Shown piece by piece: positions 1 through 9,197 of a stretch of 64,000 nucleotides of DNA. The position numbers and the translations under genes were made by a program. Position 1 is the first letter of the stretch. Each line of letters opens with the position of its first letter. This stretch comes from Paenibacillus pectinilyticus (GTDB lineage: Bacteria; Bacillota; Bacilli; Paenibacillales; NBRC-103111). The notes beneath the pieces are model-generated. The model saw nothing but the letters and a program-made list of their open reading frames with translations. It was not told the DNA's origin and ran no database searches. The stretch spans positions 1 through 64,000 of the forward strand of contig NZ_LYPC01000011.1 of NCBI RefSeq assembly GCF_001700435.1. The letters are read 5' to 3'.

Positions 1-45
1 TGCAATCTCTTTATTTGAACGATTACTCGTTCGTGCTTACTCACT

Positions 46-69
46 CGTTGTTCAGTTTTCAAAGATCAA
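46..69 (-). promoter_or_regulatory. rRNA operon leader element (antitermination/processing region)
   Basis: Reading the minus strand, the motif TTGATCTTTGAAAACTGAAC followed by AACG matches the conserved stretch found upstream of 16S rRNA in Bacillus and Paenibacillus (boxA-like and RNase III processing region). It lies downstream of two promoter-like sites and points out of the window, so the 16S gene should begin just beyond position 1. In B. subtilis an rRNA operon follows bofA, which agrees. The 16S gene itself is not in the window. Confidence 0.7.
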
Positions 70-111
70 TCACTCTTGTCCTACCTGCTCTCTTTCGAAA
101 GCCGGAACATC

Positions 112-225
112 AATATATCATAGTTACTTTTCTTTTGCAACTTGTTTTTTTCAAGTTACTTTTGTATTTCCGCATGTCTCAGCGGCAACTTTTATAAGAT
201 AACACAGATGGCTTGGTCGAGTCAA
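112..225 (-). promoter_or_regulatory. Tandem sigma-A promoters of an rRNA operon
   Basis: Two sigma-A-like promoters read leftwards on the minus strand. The proximal one has -35 TTGCAA (135-140) and -10 TATATT (112-117) with a 17-bp spacer. The distal one has -35 TTGACT (220-225) and -10 TATCTT (196-201) with an 18-bp spacer. Tandem promoters are usual for Bacillus rRNA operons, and the downstream leader motif at 46-69 supports this reading. Base 1-253 otherwise contains no gene. Confidence 0.65.
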
Positions 226-253
226 CCTTATTGGCAATGTATTATTTTAACAG

Positions 254-523
254 CTAGAGCAAGGCTAATTTCACACCGACCAGTAACATCACACCAGGAA
301 TACCGAGAAGGGTCGCAGTACCTAAAGTCGCCGTATTAATGGGAAGCTCTACATGGGTGTATGAACTTACCAGATTCAATACATACAGCAGAAACGCTGC
401 CACCACTACATTTAATCCAAGGGATGCAACGACTCTGCCGCCACTACGGCTTCGAAACACAATTAACAACAGCATAAGAGAGGAGAGTATCATAACTCCC
501 CATATGGCATATTTGAGATACAA
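254..523 (-). CDS. bofA: BofA-family pro-sigma-K processing inhibitor
   Basis: Small integral membrane protein of 89 residues with two hydrophobic helices (about 5-22 and 31-52) and the C-terminal GIPGVMLLVGVKLAL motif typical of BofA. In B. subtilis BofA sits in the outer forespore membrane with SpoIVFA and holds the protease SpoIVFB inactive until the forespore signals, so sigma-K is released on time. Length matches the family. It follows yaaL by 3 bp and precedes the rRNA promoters, the same order as in B. subtilis (recR-yaaL-bofA-rrn). Function is assigned by family and synteny. Confidence 0.88.
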   Translation of the reverse strand: MYLKYAIWGVMILSSLMLLLIVFRSRSGGRVVASLGLNVVVAAFLLYVLNLVSSYTHVELPINTATLGTATLLGIPGVMLLVGVKLALL

Positions 524-526
524 CGC

Positions 527-829
527 CTACACCTCCATTAAACGATCACTATCAATTAAACTAATCCCTAGCTTCTTAGCTTGTTTGATCAACATTTCGA
601 ATCTCTTCTCCGCTGCCTCTAATGCATAGATCGTGTAGTCGATTTGATCCTTGTCCAAAGCAAAGTCGAAATGAGCTTGAGCGGCAACCCAAGTCTGATG
701 AGCAGAACGTATCTCTTGAATCAACATAATCTTGTCCATTTTCAACTCATCTTGAACGTGCTTCTGTCGCAGACTCTTGAATCCATGCTTGCCTAATAAT
801 GCTGGTCGCACAGGCAACCCCCCATTCAT
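527..829 (-). CDS. yaaL: YaaL family protein (DUF2508)
   Basis: Small, charged, helical protein of about 100 residues; the C-terminal part (IRSAHQTWVAAQAHFDFALD and following ALEAAEKRFEMLIKQAKKLG) is the DUF2508/YaaL pattern. No enzymatic motif is visible and the function is unknown in the family. Position between recR and bofA matches B. subtilis yaaL. The start is uncertain: the frame stays open up to 937, but that extension runs through the recR terminator hairpin at 905-929 and cannot be real. I chose ATG at 829; a GTG at 811 preceded by a GGGGGG stretch is an equally good candidate. Confidence 0.75.
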   Translation of the reverse strand: MNGGLPVRPALLGKHGFKSLRQKHVQDELKMDKIMLIQEIRSAHQTWVAAQAHFDFALDKDQIDYTIYALEAAEKRFEMLIKQAKKLGISLIDSDRLMEV

Positions 830-904
830 TCCATAATCAGTTTGCTCTATATATATGGAGTTTCTGGTTAGTTCAGAACTAGAACAATGGCAGTTATTAG
901 GTAT

Positions 905-929
905 GAAAAAGAGAGCCTCTCGGCTCTCC
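905..929 (-). terminator. Terminator after recR
   Basis: On the minus strand GAGAGCC, loop GAGA, GGCTCTC forms a 7-bp stem followed by TTTTT. It lies directly after the recR stop and before yaaL, so yaaL-bofA probably needs readthrough or its own promoter. Confidence 0.75.
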
Positions 930-947
930 ACATACACGTTTTATAGG

Positions 948-1544
948 TTATAATTCCCTGCGGCCTTCCATCGCTTTGGATAAGGTTACCTCATCTGCAT
1001 ATTCCAAATCCCCGCCAACCGGCAGTCCATGGGCAATACGGGTAACTCGTAGTCCAAACGGCTTGATAAGCCTCGATAAATACATCGCTGTGGCTTCGCC
1101 CTCAATATTCGGATTCGTGGCCAGAATCAATTCCTGCACCGTTTCGTCGCCTAGTCGTTTGAGCAGTTCAGCGATATGAATTTGATCAGGGCCAATTCCC
1201 TCCATCGGGGAAATGGCGCCATGCAAAACGTGATAGTAGCCTTCAAATTCTTTGGTTCGCTCCAGCGCAACCAAGTCTTTGGGCTCCTGTACCACACAGA
1301 TGATGGAATTATCGCGGCTTTTATCCTGACAAATCCGGCAAGGGTCCACATCGGTAATATTACAACAAACGGAACAATAATGTAGATTTCGTTTCACATT
1401 AACAAGCGACTTCGCAAAGTCGATCACATCTTCTTCTTTCATCCGAAGCACGTGAAAGGCTAAGCGTCCCGCCGTCTTAGGACCTACTCCCGGCAAACGG
1501 GAGAAGGCATCGATCAACTTGGCTATCGGTTCGGGGTAATACAA
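948..1544 (-). CDS. recR: Recombination mediator RecR
   Basis: 198-residue RecR, which works with RecF and RecO in loading RecA on gapped DNA. Visible features: N-terminal helix-hairpin-helix ([17 protein letters not shown], residues 18-34), a four-cysteine zinc finger (C57, C60, C69, C72), and a Toprim domain from about residue 81 ending with the family motif [15 protein letters not shown]. Length is normal. The start is TTG, set by AAGGAG seven bases upstream. It follows the YbaB gene and dnaX, an order conserved across bacteria; the cluster probably forms one transcription unit ended by the hairpin at 905-929. Confidence 0.96.
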   Translation of the reverse strand: MYYPEPIAKLIDAFSRLPGVGPKTAGRLAFHVLRMKEEDVIDFAKSLVNVKRNLHYCSVCCNITDVDPCRICQDKSRDNSIICVVQEPKDLVALERTKEFEGYYHVLHGAISPMEGIGPDQIHIAELLKRLGDETVQELILATNPNIEGEATAMYLSRLIKPFGLRVTRIAHGLPVGGDLEYADEVTLSKAMEGRREL

Positions 1545-1588
1545 AGGAGTACTCCTTCATCGTGCAGAATCGTTATTTCTTGGTTGTT

Positions 1589-1900
1589 CTAGAACAATCC
1601 AGGGATATTCATACCGCCTGTGAATTTGCCCATATCTTTGTTCGCAATTTCTTCAGCCTTGGACATCGCATCATTAACAGCTGTCAACACAAGGTCTTGC
1701 AGCATTTCAACATCATCAGGGTCAACCGCTTCTGGTTTAATCGTGATGCTTTGTACTTTCTTGTGCCCATTGATGATACATGTGACAACGCCGCCACCTG
1801 CTGTTCCTTCGATCATTTTAGTACCTAGTTCTTCTTGTGCCTTCATCATTTGCTCTTGCATTTTCTTCACTTGCTTCATCATTTGGTTCATGTTATTCAT
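1589..1900 (-). CDS. YbaB/EbfC family nucleoid-associated protein
   Basis: 103 residues with a Met/Gln/Lys-rich N-terminal helix ([20 protein letters not shown]) and a following domain typical of YbaB/EbfC; the B. subtilis counterpart is YaaK. Family members form tweezer-like dimers that bind DNA and often accompany dnaX and recR. The start ATG has AAGGGAG upstream. It lies 20 bp after dnaX and 44 bp before recR, consistent with a single operon. No oddities. Confidence 0.93.
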   Translation of the reverse strand: MNNMNQMMKQVKKMQEQMMKAQEELGTKMIEGTAGGGVVTCIINGHKKVQSITIKPEAVDPDDVEMLQDLVLTAVNDAMSKAEEIANKDMGKFTGGMNIPGLF

Positions 1901-1920
1901 AATAGGTCGCTCCCTTATAT

Positions 1921-3660
1921 TTAGTCTTCTTTAATGGTTACTAGGTCTTCGCCAAACAATTGGATGGCTTCCGAAATCCATTCTTCTTTGACCGCGTTCC
2001 CGCGTCCATCTTCAGCCACTAATTCCATCTCTTCAGGCGGGGCGTGCGTTGCTTCATTCTTCGCATCGTCCCATTCCTTCCGCATCAAGGTCAACAATCG
2101 CATCGGTTTACCAAAAACAGAAGAAAGCACTTGTTCAATGATGACTTTGTTTTCCGGCTTCTCTGTCGTATTACGGTGCATGTCATTCTTGAATGCGACA
2201 AGCACAACATCATCGAGCATGGCGACCAGATCCCCGTTAACAAACCAAGCATGAACGGTGATCTTCTTCTCTTTGACATCTCCTAACACTTGACTCCACT
2301 TCATCAGCGCAGTCTTCGTATCTGGAGCTTCCGACGCCTTCAGATAAGGGTCCAACTTAAGTCCTGACTTCTTAGATGGTGCCGAGGCTACGGCCACTTT
2401 GGCCGCAGGCGCTTGCCTAGCATTATCACCAGCAGCAACCGTCACTCCCGATTTTACCAGTCCTGCTATCTGTTCTTCAAGTTGTTTCATTCTTTGCGTC
2501 ATCTGCGCGAGAAGATCGCCTTGCGGCGCACGTCCTCCGGATTCATCCATTGAGCGAGAGCTGCCCTCAGCACCGCGATGTCCACCACTTATTTTCATTA
2601 TGGCGATCTCGAGCAGCGTTTGCGGTTGAACCGAATATTTCATCTCACTCTGGTAATGATTCAGCGTCTCGATCATGCTCATCATTTCACTCGGGGTGAA
2701 GTGACTCGCAATCTCTTTGAGCTCCGCCATATCAAATACGCGCTCGGCAATGACTGGTGAATTCGGCACCATCCGAACCATCAACAAATCGCGGAAATAA
2801 TGAATCAAATTTTCGATACACTTATCCGCGCTCTTTCCCTCTTGCATAAAGGTATCAATCAACTCTAAAGCGGCGCCCAGATTCTGTTCCTTGATATAGG
2901 AAACGAGTTTCTTGAATTGATCCGAAGCAACACCGCCTGTGATTGATAAAATATCAGCAAGCTGTATCTCTCCCGTCGCGAAAGATGTGGCCTGATCCAA
3001 CAGACTTAGCGCATCCCGCATTCCGCCATCCGATAGTCTTGCTATATAGTGAAGAGCTTCCTTATCAATCGATATGTGCTCTTGATCACAAACATACTGT
3101 AGACGCCCAACTTCATCCTCCATCGAAACGCGCCGGAAGTCAAAACGCTGACAGCGGGAAATGATCGTAGCCGGAATCTTATGAGGCTCCGTTGTCGCCA
3201 AAATAAACATCACATGCGCCGGCGGCTCTTCCAGTGTCTTCAGTAAGGCATTGAAGGCTTCTGTCGTCAGCATATGCACTTCATCGATAATGTACACTTT
3301 CTGCCTAACTTCCGTCGGGGCATATTTGACCTTATCTCGAATGTCTCGAATCTCTTCAACACCGCGATTGGAAGCCGCATCGATCTCAACAACGTCCATC
3401 ACAGCACCTTCGGTGATTCGCTCACAGGCAGAACATTGGTTGCACGGCTCTTCGGCTGGTCCGTTCAAGCAATTTATAGCTTTGGCTAATATTTTGGCTG
3501 TACTTGTTTTCCCCGTCCCCCGGGGGCCGTTAAACAAATAAGCATGTGTTAGACGATTTTCCCGTAAAGAATTCTGCAGGGTCTGCGTTATGTGTCTCTG
3601 TCCGACGACATCACGAAACGTCTGCGACCTCCACGTGCGATACAAAGCAATGTGTGCCAT
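1921..3660 (-). CDS. dnaX: DNA polymerase III subunits gamma/tau
   Basis: 579-residue clamp-loader ATPase. Walker A GPRGTGKT (residues 45-52), zinc-binding cysteines C64, C73, C76 and C79, Walker B IIDEVH (about 124-129), and sensor-1 SRC (168-170) are all intact, followed by the collar domain and a long tau-type C-terminal region. It powers sliding clamp loading and tethers the polymerases at the fork. I chose ATG at 3660, six bases after GGAGAGG; a TTG five codons upstream overlaps that binding site and is unlikely. A TATAAT-like -10 lies near 3700 with only a weak -35. It heads the dnaX-ybaB-recR cluster. Confidence 0.96.
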   Translation of the reverse strand: MAHIALYRTWRSQTFRDVVGQRHITQTLQNSLRENRLTHAYLFNGPRGTGKTSTAKILAKAINCLNGPAEEPCNQCSACERITEGAVMDVVEIDAASNRGVEEIRDIRDKVKYAPTEVRQKVYIIDEVHMLTTEAFNALLKTLEEPPAHVMFILATTEPHKIPATIISRCQRFDFRRVSMEDEVGRLQYVCDQEHISIDKEALHYIARLSDGGMRDALSLLDQATSFATGEIQLADILSITGGVASDQFKKLVSYIKEQNLGAALELIDTFMQEGKSADKCIENLIHYFRDLLMVRMVPNSPVIAERVFDMAELKEIASHFTPSEMMSMIETLNHYQSEMKYSVQPQTLLEIAIMKISGGHRGAEGSSRSMDESGGRAPQGDLLAQMTQRMKQLEEQIAGLVKSGVTVAAGDNARQAPAAKVAVASAPSKKSGLKLDPYLKASEAPDTKTALMKWSQVLGDVKEKKITVHAWFVNGDLVAMLDDVVLVAFKNDMHRNTTEKPENKVIIEQVLSSVFGKPMRLLTLMRKEWDDAKNEATHAPPEEMELVAEDGRGNAVKEEWISEAIQLFGEDLVTIKED

Positions 3661-3742
3661 AGTGTTCCTCTCCAATAATCCCTGCGTGGATTGACTACAT
3701 CCATTATACTATATCGTTCCAAGGGATGAAATAGAGGATAGA

Positions 3743-5179
3743 TCATGTATAGGGAATGGATATCGTGAACGTGGTTCCAAAGCCTTTGGAACCGACTCGA
3801 ATCGTTCCGCCCATATCATGAATAATGCGTTGGCACACAGAAAGCCCAAGCCCCGTACCGGTATCCTTCGTTGTAAAAAAGGGATCGAAAATTTTATCAA
3901 TCACGAACATTGGAATACCAGAACCTGTATCATGGATGTCCACACACACATTACGCTCTATGGTATCTACACGCTCCGATATCGTCAGCACCCCTCCATC
4001 GGGCATGGCTTCAATCCCATTTTTACACACATTCAAAAAAACTTGCTTGAGCAGTTCATTGTCCGCAATGACCTCTGGGACGTGACATGATGCCTCGTAA
4101 TGGAGCTGCACATTGTAGAGGATCGCCTCATTATGGATAATCGGCACCATCCCTCGCAACACTTCGCTCACAAGAATAGGCTCATAGGCCACATGCCTAG
4201 GCTTACTCAGCAATAGAAACTCGTTTACTAGCGCGTTGATTCGATCAATTTCCTCCAGCATGACGTCAGTGAAGTTTTGCTCTTTGCACATGTCACGCTC
4301 ACCGAACGCACGCCGAAACACTTGTAAGAAGCCCTTAATCGAAGTCAGCGGATTGCGAATCTCATGAGCTGTGCCCGCAGCAATCTGCCCAATCATGGCA
4401 AGACGGTCGCTTCTTTGGACCATTTGTTCCAGAGAGCGCATATTCGTCACGTCCTTAAAAATGACATAGGCCCCCACGATATTCCCTTGACTATCCTTTA
4501 AGACACTGGAATCAAGCAGCAAGTCGAACCTTTCCTGATTATTGGTCCAAGACACCGCATGATTACGCACAATCGCTCCATTCAAAAGTGATCGTTGCAC
4601 AAGCTGGTGCTGACTGGGAACTGTTGCAAAAATATCATCCAGCGATTTATTGAGAATGTGTTCTCGTTCCAAAGCTAGCATCTGGCAGGCACGATCACTA
4701 ATATCAGCCAGTTGGTAATCCAAATTAATTAAGAGTACACCTAAGTTAATATCTTTGAGAAAGGCATCTGAAAAGCGTTGCAGCAAGTTCAAGGATTGGC
4801 CTTCTTCTTTGTTTTTCAATGACAATAAGTATATGCAGGTATTCCCGTTGTTCACACGCAACATAGAGAATTGATAATACATCAAGCTACCGTTCTTCGC
4901 CTTCAAAAAGCCATGCGGCCACTCACCCACATCGTTCTCATGTTTAAAGTGAAACTCGTATAACTCACGTAAAGAAGCCCTCGCCTTAAATAATTGAGGG
5001 AACGTAATGTTTGTTATTTCATCCGCCGAATAACCAGAAACTTTCAACACCTGGTCGGATGCATGCAAGAGCCTATCGTCTTCATCCACCATCAGCATGC
5101 CCGTTTGCAGGCTATGATTGAACAGCTTCCGTAGTTCTTCAATGGATACCGAATACATCTGGGGTTCATGAATGGGCAT
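3743..5179 (-). CDS. PAS-domain sensor histidine kinase
   Basis: 478-residue sensor kinase with no membrane segments, so cytoplasmic. It carries two PAS-like domains (about 18-122 and 140-245), a HisKA dimerisation domain with the phosphoacceptor in TAHEIRNPLTSIKG (His272), then an ATPase domain with N box (NVCKNGIEAM), G1 (DTGSGIP) and G2 (TGTGLGLSV). Architecture resembles the B. subtilis sporulation kinases that feed Spo0F, but no response regulator is adjacent, so it is an orphan kinase. Spo0F is encoded about 7 kb away in this window; a link is only inference. The start at 5179 is fixed by AAGGAG eight bases upstream; an extension to 5230 lacks a binding site. Confidence 0.88.
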   Translation of the reverse strand: MPIHEPQMYSVSIEELRKLFNHSLQTGMLMVDEDDRLLHASDQVLKVSGYSADEITNITFPQLFKARASLRELYEFHFKHENDVGEWPHGFLKAKNGSLMYYQFSMLRVNNGNTCIYLLSLKNKEEGQSLNLLQRFSDAFLKDINLGVLLINLDYQLADISDRACQMLALEREHILNKSLDDIFATVPSQHQLVQRSLLNGAIVRNHAVSWTNNQERFDLLLDSSVLKDSQGNIVGAYVIFKDVTNMRSLEQMVQRSDRLAMIGQIAAGTAHEIRNPLTSIKGFLQVFRRAFGERDMCKEQNFTDVMLEEIDRINALVNEFLLLSKPRHVAYEPILVSEVLRGMVPIIHNEAILYNVQLHYEASCHVPEVIADNELLKQVFLNVCKNGIEAMPDGGVLTISERVDTIERNVCVDIHDTGSGIPMFVIDKIFDPFFTTKDTGTGLGLSVCQRIIHDMGGTIRVGSKGFGTTFTISIPYT

Positions 5180-5294
5180 GTCAACAGCTCCTTCATTTTC
5201 TCTTATCCAACCATCTGCGCGCGGCATCAAAACGTATGTATTTATCGTATAAAGATTCTCTATAAAGTTATATTCTTCCTGCTATATATAAAAG

Positions 5295-5323
5295 AAAAAA
5301 CGCCCTAGAAGCTGGCGTTTTCA
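5295..5323 (-). terminator. Terminator after SRP RNA
   Basis: Minus strand AAAACGCCA, short loop, GGCGTTTTTTC: a compact GC stem with a T-run, about 30 bases beyond the predicted SRP RNA 3' end. Confidence 0.75.
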
Positions 5324-5353
5324 TTATGTGTTCGAACTTATAGGGCAAGTTAA

Positions 5354-5619
5354 AACTGTGCACCTGTTATTGATAAAGGGATACAAGCGAACTCTTATCG
5401 TTGGCTCAAATCAGGCAACCCCTCGGCACATGAAACATCTCACTTACGGCTGCTTCCTTCCAGACCTGACCGGGTTCATGAGCATCCATTGCGAAGGACC
5501 CGACTCTCAACACCACGTGTAAAAGCCAGACCTCACATCACAGTACCGCTAACAGGAATTCAACCTCGCTACAGCGGATTGCGAGTTACAGGGCACCGCT
5601 ACCTCCCCATCTAGCACAG
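5354..5619 (-). ncRNA. ffs: Signal recognition particle RNA (long Bacillus type)
   Basis: Minus strand contains the near-invariant SRP domain IV apical motif (GGTCAGGTCTGGAAGGAAGC then AGCC at 5448-5471) and the flanking Bacillus-type Alu domain ending in GGGGAGGTAGCGGTGCCCTG. CTGTGC near 5614-5619 pairs with GCACAG at 5356-5361, which closes the molecule and gives about 266 nt, close to the 271 nt of B. subtilis scRNA. The RNA joins Ffh to target secretory proteins to the membrane. Location near dnaX matches Bacillus. Ends are predicted to within several bases. Confidence 0.93.
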
Positions 5620-5626
5620 TAAAAAT

Positions 5627-5655
5627 AGTATAGCTGATTCACTGCTAAATAGCAA
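5627..5655 (-). promoter_or_regulatory. Sigma-A promoter of SRP RNA
   Basis: Minus strand -35 TTGCTA (5650-5655), 17-bp spacer, -10 TATACT (5627-5632), placing transcription start at about 5619, the predicted 5' end of the SRP RNA. Confidence 0.7.
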
Positions 5656-5688
5656 CCTGAGGGGAAAAACTACCTGCTGGGTGCAATT

Positions 5689-6099
5689 CTAACGAACCAT
5701 TGTGACTTGTATGTTATATCGCGGCATGTTGGTTTGCAGTGCCAGCTGCGCTTGCGAACGCAATTCTTCAACTTGGGCCGCTGTCAATGAAGCTGTTGGC
5801 GTTATTCTAACCTTAGCTGAAGGACCATTGATTGCGATATTGGTCTTCTGTATGCCAGGCAGCTGAGCCAGCACAGCCTTCATCAGATTCGTATCATCCT
5901 CGTAATGATGATAGGTTGGGTTCATCGGATTGTTCGGGTTCACATCTGTGATTCCCAATAACCCATCCTGCTTATAATTCTGTACTTTATAATTAGCATC
6001 GTTATTCGATTTCTTGTTGTTGCCTGTCCACATCCCGCACCCTACTAAACTCGCTATAAGGCAAATGGTTCCCGTAAACTTGACTAGACCCTTGAACAT
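5689..6099 (-). CDS. YhcN/YlaJ-type sporulation lipoprotein
   Basis: 136 residues with a lipoprotein signal peptide whose lipobox LVGC puts the lipidated cysteine at residue 21. After an Asn-rich linker comes a compact domain (NLMKAVLAQLPGIQKTNIAI... VRITPTASLTAAQVEELRSQ) resembling the YhcN/YlaJ family, which is found in spores of Bacillus species. Role unproven; such lipoproteins affect spore outgrowth. Start at 6099 follows GGAGG by seven bases; the ATG 15 bases upstream overlaps that site. It stands alone between SRP RNA and rpmE. Confidence 0.75.
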   Translation of the reverse strand: MFKGLVKFTGTICLIASLVGCGMWTGNNKKSNNDANYKVQNYKQDGLLGITDVNPNNPMNPTYHHYEDDTNLMKAVLAQLPGIQKTNIAINGPSAKVRITPTASLTAAQVEELRSQAQLALQTNMPRYNIQVTMVR

Positions 6100-6190
6100 A
6101 AAAACACCTCCCATTGGACTCTAAGCCTAAGCTTAGGATGACCAAGGGAGGATGTCTTATGCTGATTGGCAATCAAGCAAATGATGCCAA

Positions 6191-6388
6191 TTAGATTCCG
6201 TATTTCTTTTTGAACTTGTCGACACGGCCGCCTACATCGATAAACTTTTGTTTACCAGTGTAGAAAGGATGACAATTGGAGCAAATCTCAACACGAAGGT
6301 TTGCTTTGATTGAACCCGTTTCGAACACGTTACCACAAGCGCAAGTCACTGTGGTTGCATGATAAGTAGGATGAATTCCTGCTTTCAT
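6191..6388 (-). CDS. rpmE: 50S ribosomal protein L31 (zinc-binding type)
   Basis: 65-residue L31 with the zinc ligands C16, C18, C36 and C39 (CAC and CSNC motifs), the C+ form used when zinc is available. The open frame extends to 6508, but the upstream 40 codons have no L31 similarity and contain the promoter; ATG at 6388 is preceded by AGAGGTGA. In B. subtilis rpmE follows rho directly; here a radical SAM gene is placed between them. Confidence 0.95.
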   Translation of the reverse strand: MKAGIHPTYHATTVTCACGNVFETGSIKANLRVEICSNCHPFYTGKQKFIDVGGRVDKFKKKYGI

Positions 6389-6450
6389 TTGGTTCACCTC
6401 TTTCCGCCCTGAATCATGTGCTGAAACAGAGTTAATGGACGTACTATTGC

Positions 6451-6480
6451 ATTGTAGCATACTCGTAAGAGCAGATGCAA
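6451..6480 (-). promoter_or_regulatory. Sigma-A promoter of rpmE
   Basis: Minus strand -35 TTGCAT (6475-6480), 18-bp spacer, -10 TACAAT (6451-6456), about 60 bases before the L31 start codon. Confidence 0.65.
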
Positions 6481-6516
6481 TGGAAAATGATTTGCTTAAA
6501 CCTGCCATTGGAAGGT

Positions 6517-7791
6517 TTATAGCACCGTCGTAAGCGCACGATCACTCGTGTAGAATTTGGGTGTATGGGAGTAAGAACCAATCACCACATCCGGCAATTC
6601 TTGCTCGAAAATCTCAATCATTTGCTTCATCCCTAGCAGTTCACCCTGAGCCTTGGGGATAATGCTGAGATAACTCTCGGGATCAATATTCAGGTTGCGC
6701 AATTGAATCAATTTCAATCCCGTTCTGCGGACAAATTCGATCATCGCTTCGATCTCTTCTTCTCGGTCGGTAACACCTGGGAAAACCAGATAGTTGATCG
6801 ATGTGATGACCCCTTTATCCGTCGCATAACGGAGGGATTTCTCTACATTTTTGAGCGTATACGCTCTCGGCTTGTAGTAGGCGTTGTAATGATCATCTAA
6901 CGCGCTGATCGTACTAACACGCATAAGATCAAGTCCAGCATCTACGATGCCGCGAATATGGTCCGTAAGGCCCGCATTCGTGTTGATATTGATGTAGCCC
7001 ATCTTCGTTTGCTCACGCACACGTTTGATGGCATCAATGATAATTACCGCTTGCGTGCTCGGCTCGCCTTCGCAGCCTTGTCCGAAGGAGATGATGCTCT
7101 CCGGAGTCCGCAGATGCTCAAGCATGATCTCCGTAATCTCTTCGACCTTCGGCTTAAAGTTCATCCGCGTCTGCGGAGCCACAAAGCCGCTCTCATCAGG
7201 CTGCTCAGAGATACATCCGAAGCATCCTGCATTACAGGAATAGGAGACAGGGACAGCCCCTTCCCATCGCTGTAAGAACGTGTTCGAAGCCGTCAAGCAT
7301 TCGTAGCCCAGCGCGCAGTTCGAGAGATGCGCATACAAACGATTTTCCGGATATTTGGCTGTTAGCCGTTTCACTTCAACCTCAAGTTCATCAGGGTCGC
7401 AATGAATCGGATTCCAGAAGTAAGGATTATCCGTCAGCCGCGCGGCTACGTAGAAGCCATCTTCTTTCCATACGACAGCCGTGTAACCGAACAAGGGCAA
7501 TGCTTTCGTTTTGTCCGATTTCACATACCCAGGGAGAAGAAGTCTCGTGAAACCCTGCGGAAGCAGCGCGCCAACCGCGTGATAGTCCCCTTCAACCAGT
7601 TTCATCTCACCCGTTGTGGCATCAATGCCCACTGGACGTGTGAAGGGAAGACTGACAAGTGTTGAGCCCTCAGGAAGAGGGATCAGTTCGTCATCTAATA
7701 TTTCGGTGATCATTTCTGCATTTCGGCCAAGGGCCAGAAAATCAGGATGATCAAATACATTTCCTTGTGAATCTGAATAAACCAAGTTCAT
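6517..7791 (-). CDS. Radical SAM protein of unknown substrate
   Basis: 424 residues. The radical SAM cluster motif is C186-x3-C190-x2-C193 (CNAGCFGC), unusually late in the chain because about 180 residues precede it; the downstream part has the expected barrel motifs ([33 protein letters not shown]). The N-terminal domain is not one I recognise. It carries only one cluster motif, with no obvious SPASM domain. It starts at ATG 7791 after GGAG, 45 bp downstream of rho and before rpmE. Substrate unknown; position inside a translation/transcription block does not reveal it. Confidence 0.82.
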   Translation of the reverse strand: MNLVYSDSQGNVFDHPDFLALGRNAEMITEILDDELIPLPEGSTLVSLPFTRPVGIDATTGEMKLVEGDYHAVGALLPQGFTRLLLPGYVKSDKTKALPLFGYTAVVWKEDGFYVAARLTDNPYFWNPIHCDPDELEVEVKRLTAKYPENRLYAHLSNCALGYECLTASNTFLQRWEGAVPVSYSCNAGCFGCISEQPDESGFVAPQTRMNFKPKVEEITEIMLEHLRTPESIISFGQGCEGEPSTQAVIIIDAIKRVREQTKMGYININTNAGLTDHIRGIVDAGLDLMRVSTISALDDHYNAYYKPRAYTLKNVEKSLRYATDKGVITSINYLVFPGVTDREEEIEAMIEFVRRTGLKLIQLRNLNIDPESYLSIIPKAQGELLGMKQMIEIFEQELPDVVIGSYSHTPKFYTSDRALTTVL

Positions 7792-7836
7792 AACGGTACT
7801 CCTCTGTATACAACGAATGGATCGTTATCTGTAAGC

Positions 7837-9135
7837 TTAAGATGCTGAATTTTTGACTTTCCCTTTGTTCGCTGACGAAGGCGTTCCAGCAGAAGGCGAC
7901 GCCAACGAATCCAAGAACTCTTGATTCGTCTTCGTATCCGCAAGCTTTTTGATAAAGGCTTCGGTGTACTCATGCGAATCATTCATGCTTTTGCGAAGCG
8001 CCCATACTTTCTCAAGCTCATCTTTACCAAGCAACGCTTCCTCGCGGCGAGTCCCTGAACGACGAATGTCGATAGCTGGGAAAATACGACGCTCTGCCAT
8101 TTTACGATCGAGATGAAGTTCCAGATTGCCTGTCCCTTTAAATTCTTCATAAATGACGTCATCCATACGTGAGCCGGTTTCGACGAGTGCTGTAGCTAGA
8201 ATGGTTAAGCTACCGCCTTCTTCAATGTTACGAGCAGCTCCGAAAAAACGTTTAGGACGATGGAACGCCGCGGGGTCAACACCACCGGATAATGTCCGGC
8301 CTGATGGGGGTACGACGAGGTTATAGGCTCTTGCTAAGCGTGTAATACTATCGAGAAGGATAACGACATCTTTCTTATGTTCAACTAGACGCATCGCGCG
8401 TTCTAGAACGAGTTCAGCGACTTTGATATGATTCTCAGGAAGCTCATCGAAGGTTGAAGCTACAACTTCACCTTTGACGGAACGCTGCATATCGGTTACT
8501 TCTTCCGGACGCTCATCGATCAACAAGACGAAAAGCTCAATCTCTGGATAATTCGTCGAAATACTATTCGCGATTTCTTTCAGCAATAATGTTTTCCCTG
8601 CTTTAGGAGGTGCCACGACAAGCCCACGCTGCCCAAGACCGACAGGTGCGAGCAAGTCCATAATACGCATCGAAATCTTGTTCGGTTCTGTTTCCAGCGT
8701 AATCCGCGTGTCTGGATAAAGAGGTGTCAATGCCGGGAAATGCAAGCGCTCCGCAGCTGTCTCCGGTTTCTCACCATTTACTGCTTCGACTTGGAGAAGC
8801 CCGAAATAGCGCTCATTTTCTTTAGGAGGACGGCACTTACCGGACACAATATCACCCGAGCGCAAATCAAACTTCCGAATTTGTGAGGCTGAAATATAGA
8901 TGTCCTCTGAGCTTGGCAAGTAGTTGATTGGACGTAAGAATCCAAAACCTTCCTGCAAAATTTCTAGGACACCTTGCATGAACATTAATCCACTCTCTGC
9001 AGCTTGTGCACGTAAAATGGCAAAAATGAGTTCTTTTTTCTTCAGCGTACCGTAATATGGGATCTGATGTTTCTTAGCTAGTTTATATAATTCAGTAAGC
9101 TTGAGTACTTCAAGCTCAGCAAGCTGCATGCTCAT
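7837..9135 (-). CDS. rho: Transcription termination factor Rho
   Basis: 432-residue hexameric RNA helicase that ends transcription at Rho-dependent sites. N-terminal helical domain (1-45), cold-shock-like RNA-binding domain ([14 protein letters not shown] at 55-68, about 50-120), Walker A APPKAGKT (175-182), Walker [17 protein letters not shown], and the Q-loop/R-loop segments are present. The C-terminal Ser/Ala-rich tail is a lineage extension. ATG at 9135 has GGTGG upstream. Downstream of murA as in B. subtilis, but without glpX and tal, which lie in this region there. Confidence 0.97.
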   Translation of the reverse strand: MSMQLAELEVLKLTELYKLAKKHQIPYYGTLKKKELIFAILRAQAAESGLMFMQGVLEILQEGFGFLRPINYLPSSEDIYISASQIRKFDLRSGDIVSGKCRPPKENERYFGLLQVEAVNGEKPETAAERLHFPALTPLYPDTRITLETEPNKISMRIMDLLAPVGLGQRGLVVAPPKAGKTLLLKEIANSISTNYPEIELFVLLIDERPEEVTDMQRSVKGEVVASTFDELPENHIKVAELVLERAMRLVEHKKDVVILLDSITRLARAYNLVVPPSGRTLSGGVDPAAFHRPKRFFGAARNIEEGGSLTILATALVETGSRMDDVIYEEFKGTGNLELHLDRKMAERRIFPAIDIRRSGTRREEALLGKDELEKVWALRKSMNDSHEYTEAFIKKLADTKTNQEFLDSLASPSAGTPSSANKGKVKNSAS

Positions 9136-9197
9136 ATTTCAACCACCAAACTATTAAATTTTCAATTGGATTCTAGCATTGCCTGTTGTCTGGTACT

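Noticed and set aside
5328..5522. Plus-strand open frame in the SRP RNA region
   Set aside because: It overlaps the conserved SRP RNA core, which fully explains the sequence constraint.
6389..6508. Longer start for rpmE
   Set aside because: The extra 40 codons overlap the promoter at 6451-6480 and are not found in L31.
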